Shown one piece after another: positions 4,986 through 5,281 of a DNA stretch of 5,281 nucleotides. The stretch's first letter is position 1; each line of letters opens with the position of its first letter. Source of the DNA: Nitrosomonas sp. (GTDB taxonomy: Bacteria > Pseudomonadota > Gammaproteobacteria > Burkholderiales > Nitrosomonadaceae); assembly GCA_005779435.1 (NCBI GenBank), contig SXJH01000115.1, positions 1-5,281 of the forward strand, written 5' to 3'. Made by a program: the position numbers and the translations under genes. The notes beneath the pieces are model-generated. The model was not told the DNA's origin, made no database searches, and saw only the letters and a program-made list of their open reading frames with translations.

Positions 4986-5281
4986 TCAACGGCTCATGCG
5001 TTCGATCATCGCATTCCCGAACGCTGAGCAAGAAACTTGCCGAGCGTTGTCCATCAGGCGCGCAAAATCGTAAGTAACAACCTTATCCTGAATGGTTGCT
5101 TCCATTGAGCGGATAATCATATCCGCCGCTTCCGTCCATCCCAAATGCCGCAGCATCATTTCCGCCGACAAAATGATGGAGCCGGGGTTGACTTGATCCT
5201 TCCCGGCGTACTTGGGTGCGGTGCCATGCGTGGCTTCGAAAACAGCCACCGAATCGCTGAGATTCGCGCCCGGCGCGATAC
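4986..5281 (-). CDS. icd: NADP-dependent isocitrate dehydrogenase, C-terminal part (runs off the right edge)
   Basis: The window contains the last 97 or so codons, ending at TGA 4988-4986. Icd oxidatively decarboxylates isocitrate to 2-oxoglutarate in the TCA cycle, in the cytoplasm. The fragment begins IAPGAN and continues FEATHGTAPKYAGKDQVNPG, nearly the same as E. coli Icd, then LSAEMMLRHLGWTEAADMI and VTYDFARLM. The residues that bind the NADP 2'-phosphate in E. coli (Lys344 and Tyr345 in PKYAG, Tyr391 and Arg395 in TYDFxR) are all present, which supports NADP rather than NAD use. The C-terminus (IERMSR) is two or so residues longer than in E. coli. A GTG at 5249 is an internal Val codon, not a start, because the family's reading frame is open through to the edge. 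The gene is convergent with ydbL. Confidence 0.96.
   Translation of the reverse strand, partial: IAPGANLSDSVAVFEATHGTAPKYAGKDQVNPGSIILSAEMMLRHLGWTEAADMIIRSMEATIQDKVVTYDFARLMDNARQVSCSAFGNAMIERMSR

Noticed and set aside
4748..5077. 109-codon plus-strand open frame overlapping ydbL and the icd end
   Set aside because: It overlaps two well-supported genes, is basic and low in hydrophobic pattern, and resembles no family.
1..5281. Mobile elements, CRISPR arrays, tRNA or defence genes
   Set aside because: No terminal repeats, transposase or integrase motifs, regularly spaced repeats or cloverleaf-like sequences were found on reading both strands.

Overview
The window looks like chromosomal DNA of a Gram-negative proteobacterium of moderate GC. 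The evidence is a YdbH-YnbE-YdbL envelope operon, an OprI/Lpp-type alanine-zipper lipoprotein with a C-terminal lysine, a proteobacterial-type NADP isocitrate dehydrogenase, and hydrogenase maturation genes. A beta- or gammaproteobacterium fits. A nitrifier-like betaproteobacterium is possible, but that is only an impression from gene content and composition.

Layout, left to right. The left edge holds the 5' end of hypD (minus strand, GTG start), preceded in the same direction by a complete hypC. These are [NiFe]-hydrogenase maturation genes. After a short divergent intergenic region, a plus-strand gene encodes a secreted YkuD-type L,D-transpeptidase-family protein. A 251-nt gap follows, then a 96-residue Lpp/OprI-like lipoprotein gene that ends in a strong intrinsic terminator. 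Next come three plus-strand genes: an 800-residue AsmA-like YdbH protein, the small lipoprotein YnbE and the periplasmic protein YdbL. The right edge is the convergent 3' end of icd (minus strand).

How the genes fit together. HypC and HypD act together to build the Fe(CO)(CN)2 group of [NiFe]-hydrogenases. The central five genes all concern the cell envelope. The transpeptidase-family enzyme and the Lpp-like lipoprotein are candidates for regulating outer membrane-peptidoglycan attachment. YdbH-YnbE-YdbL is known in E. coli as an intermembrane lipid-transport bridge. Physical tethering and lipid bridging therefore lie side by side here; a functional link between them is inference only. Icd is unrelated central metabolism.

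No mobile element, CRISPR array, tRNA, rRNA or defence system is visible. The genes are mostly well-known families, so the points worth a second look are context, spacing and small regulatory-looking dyads rather than a new system.
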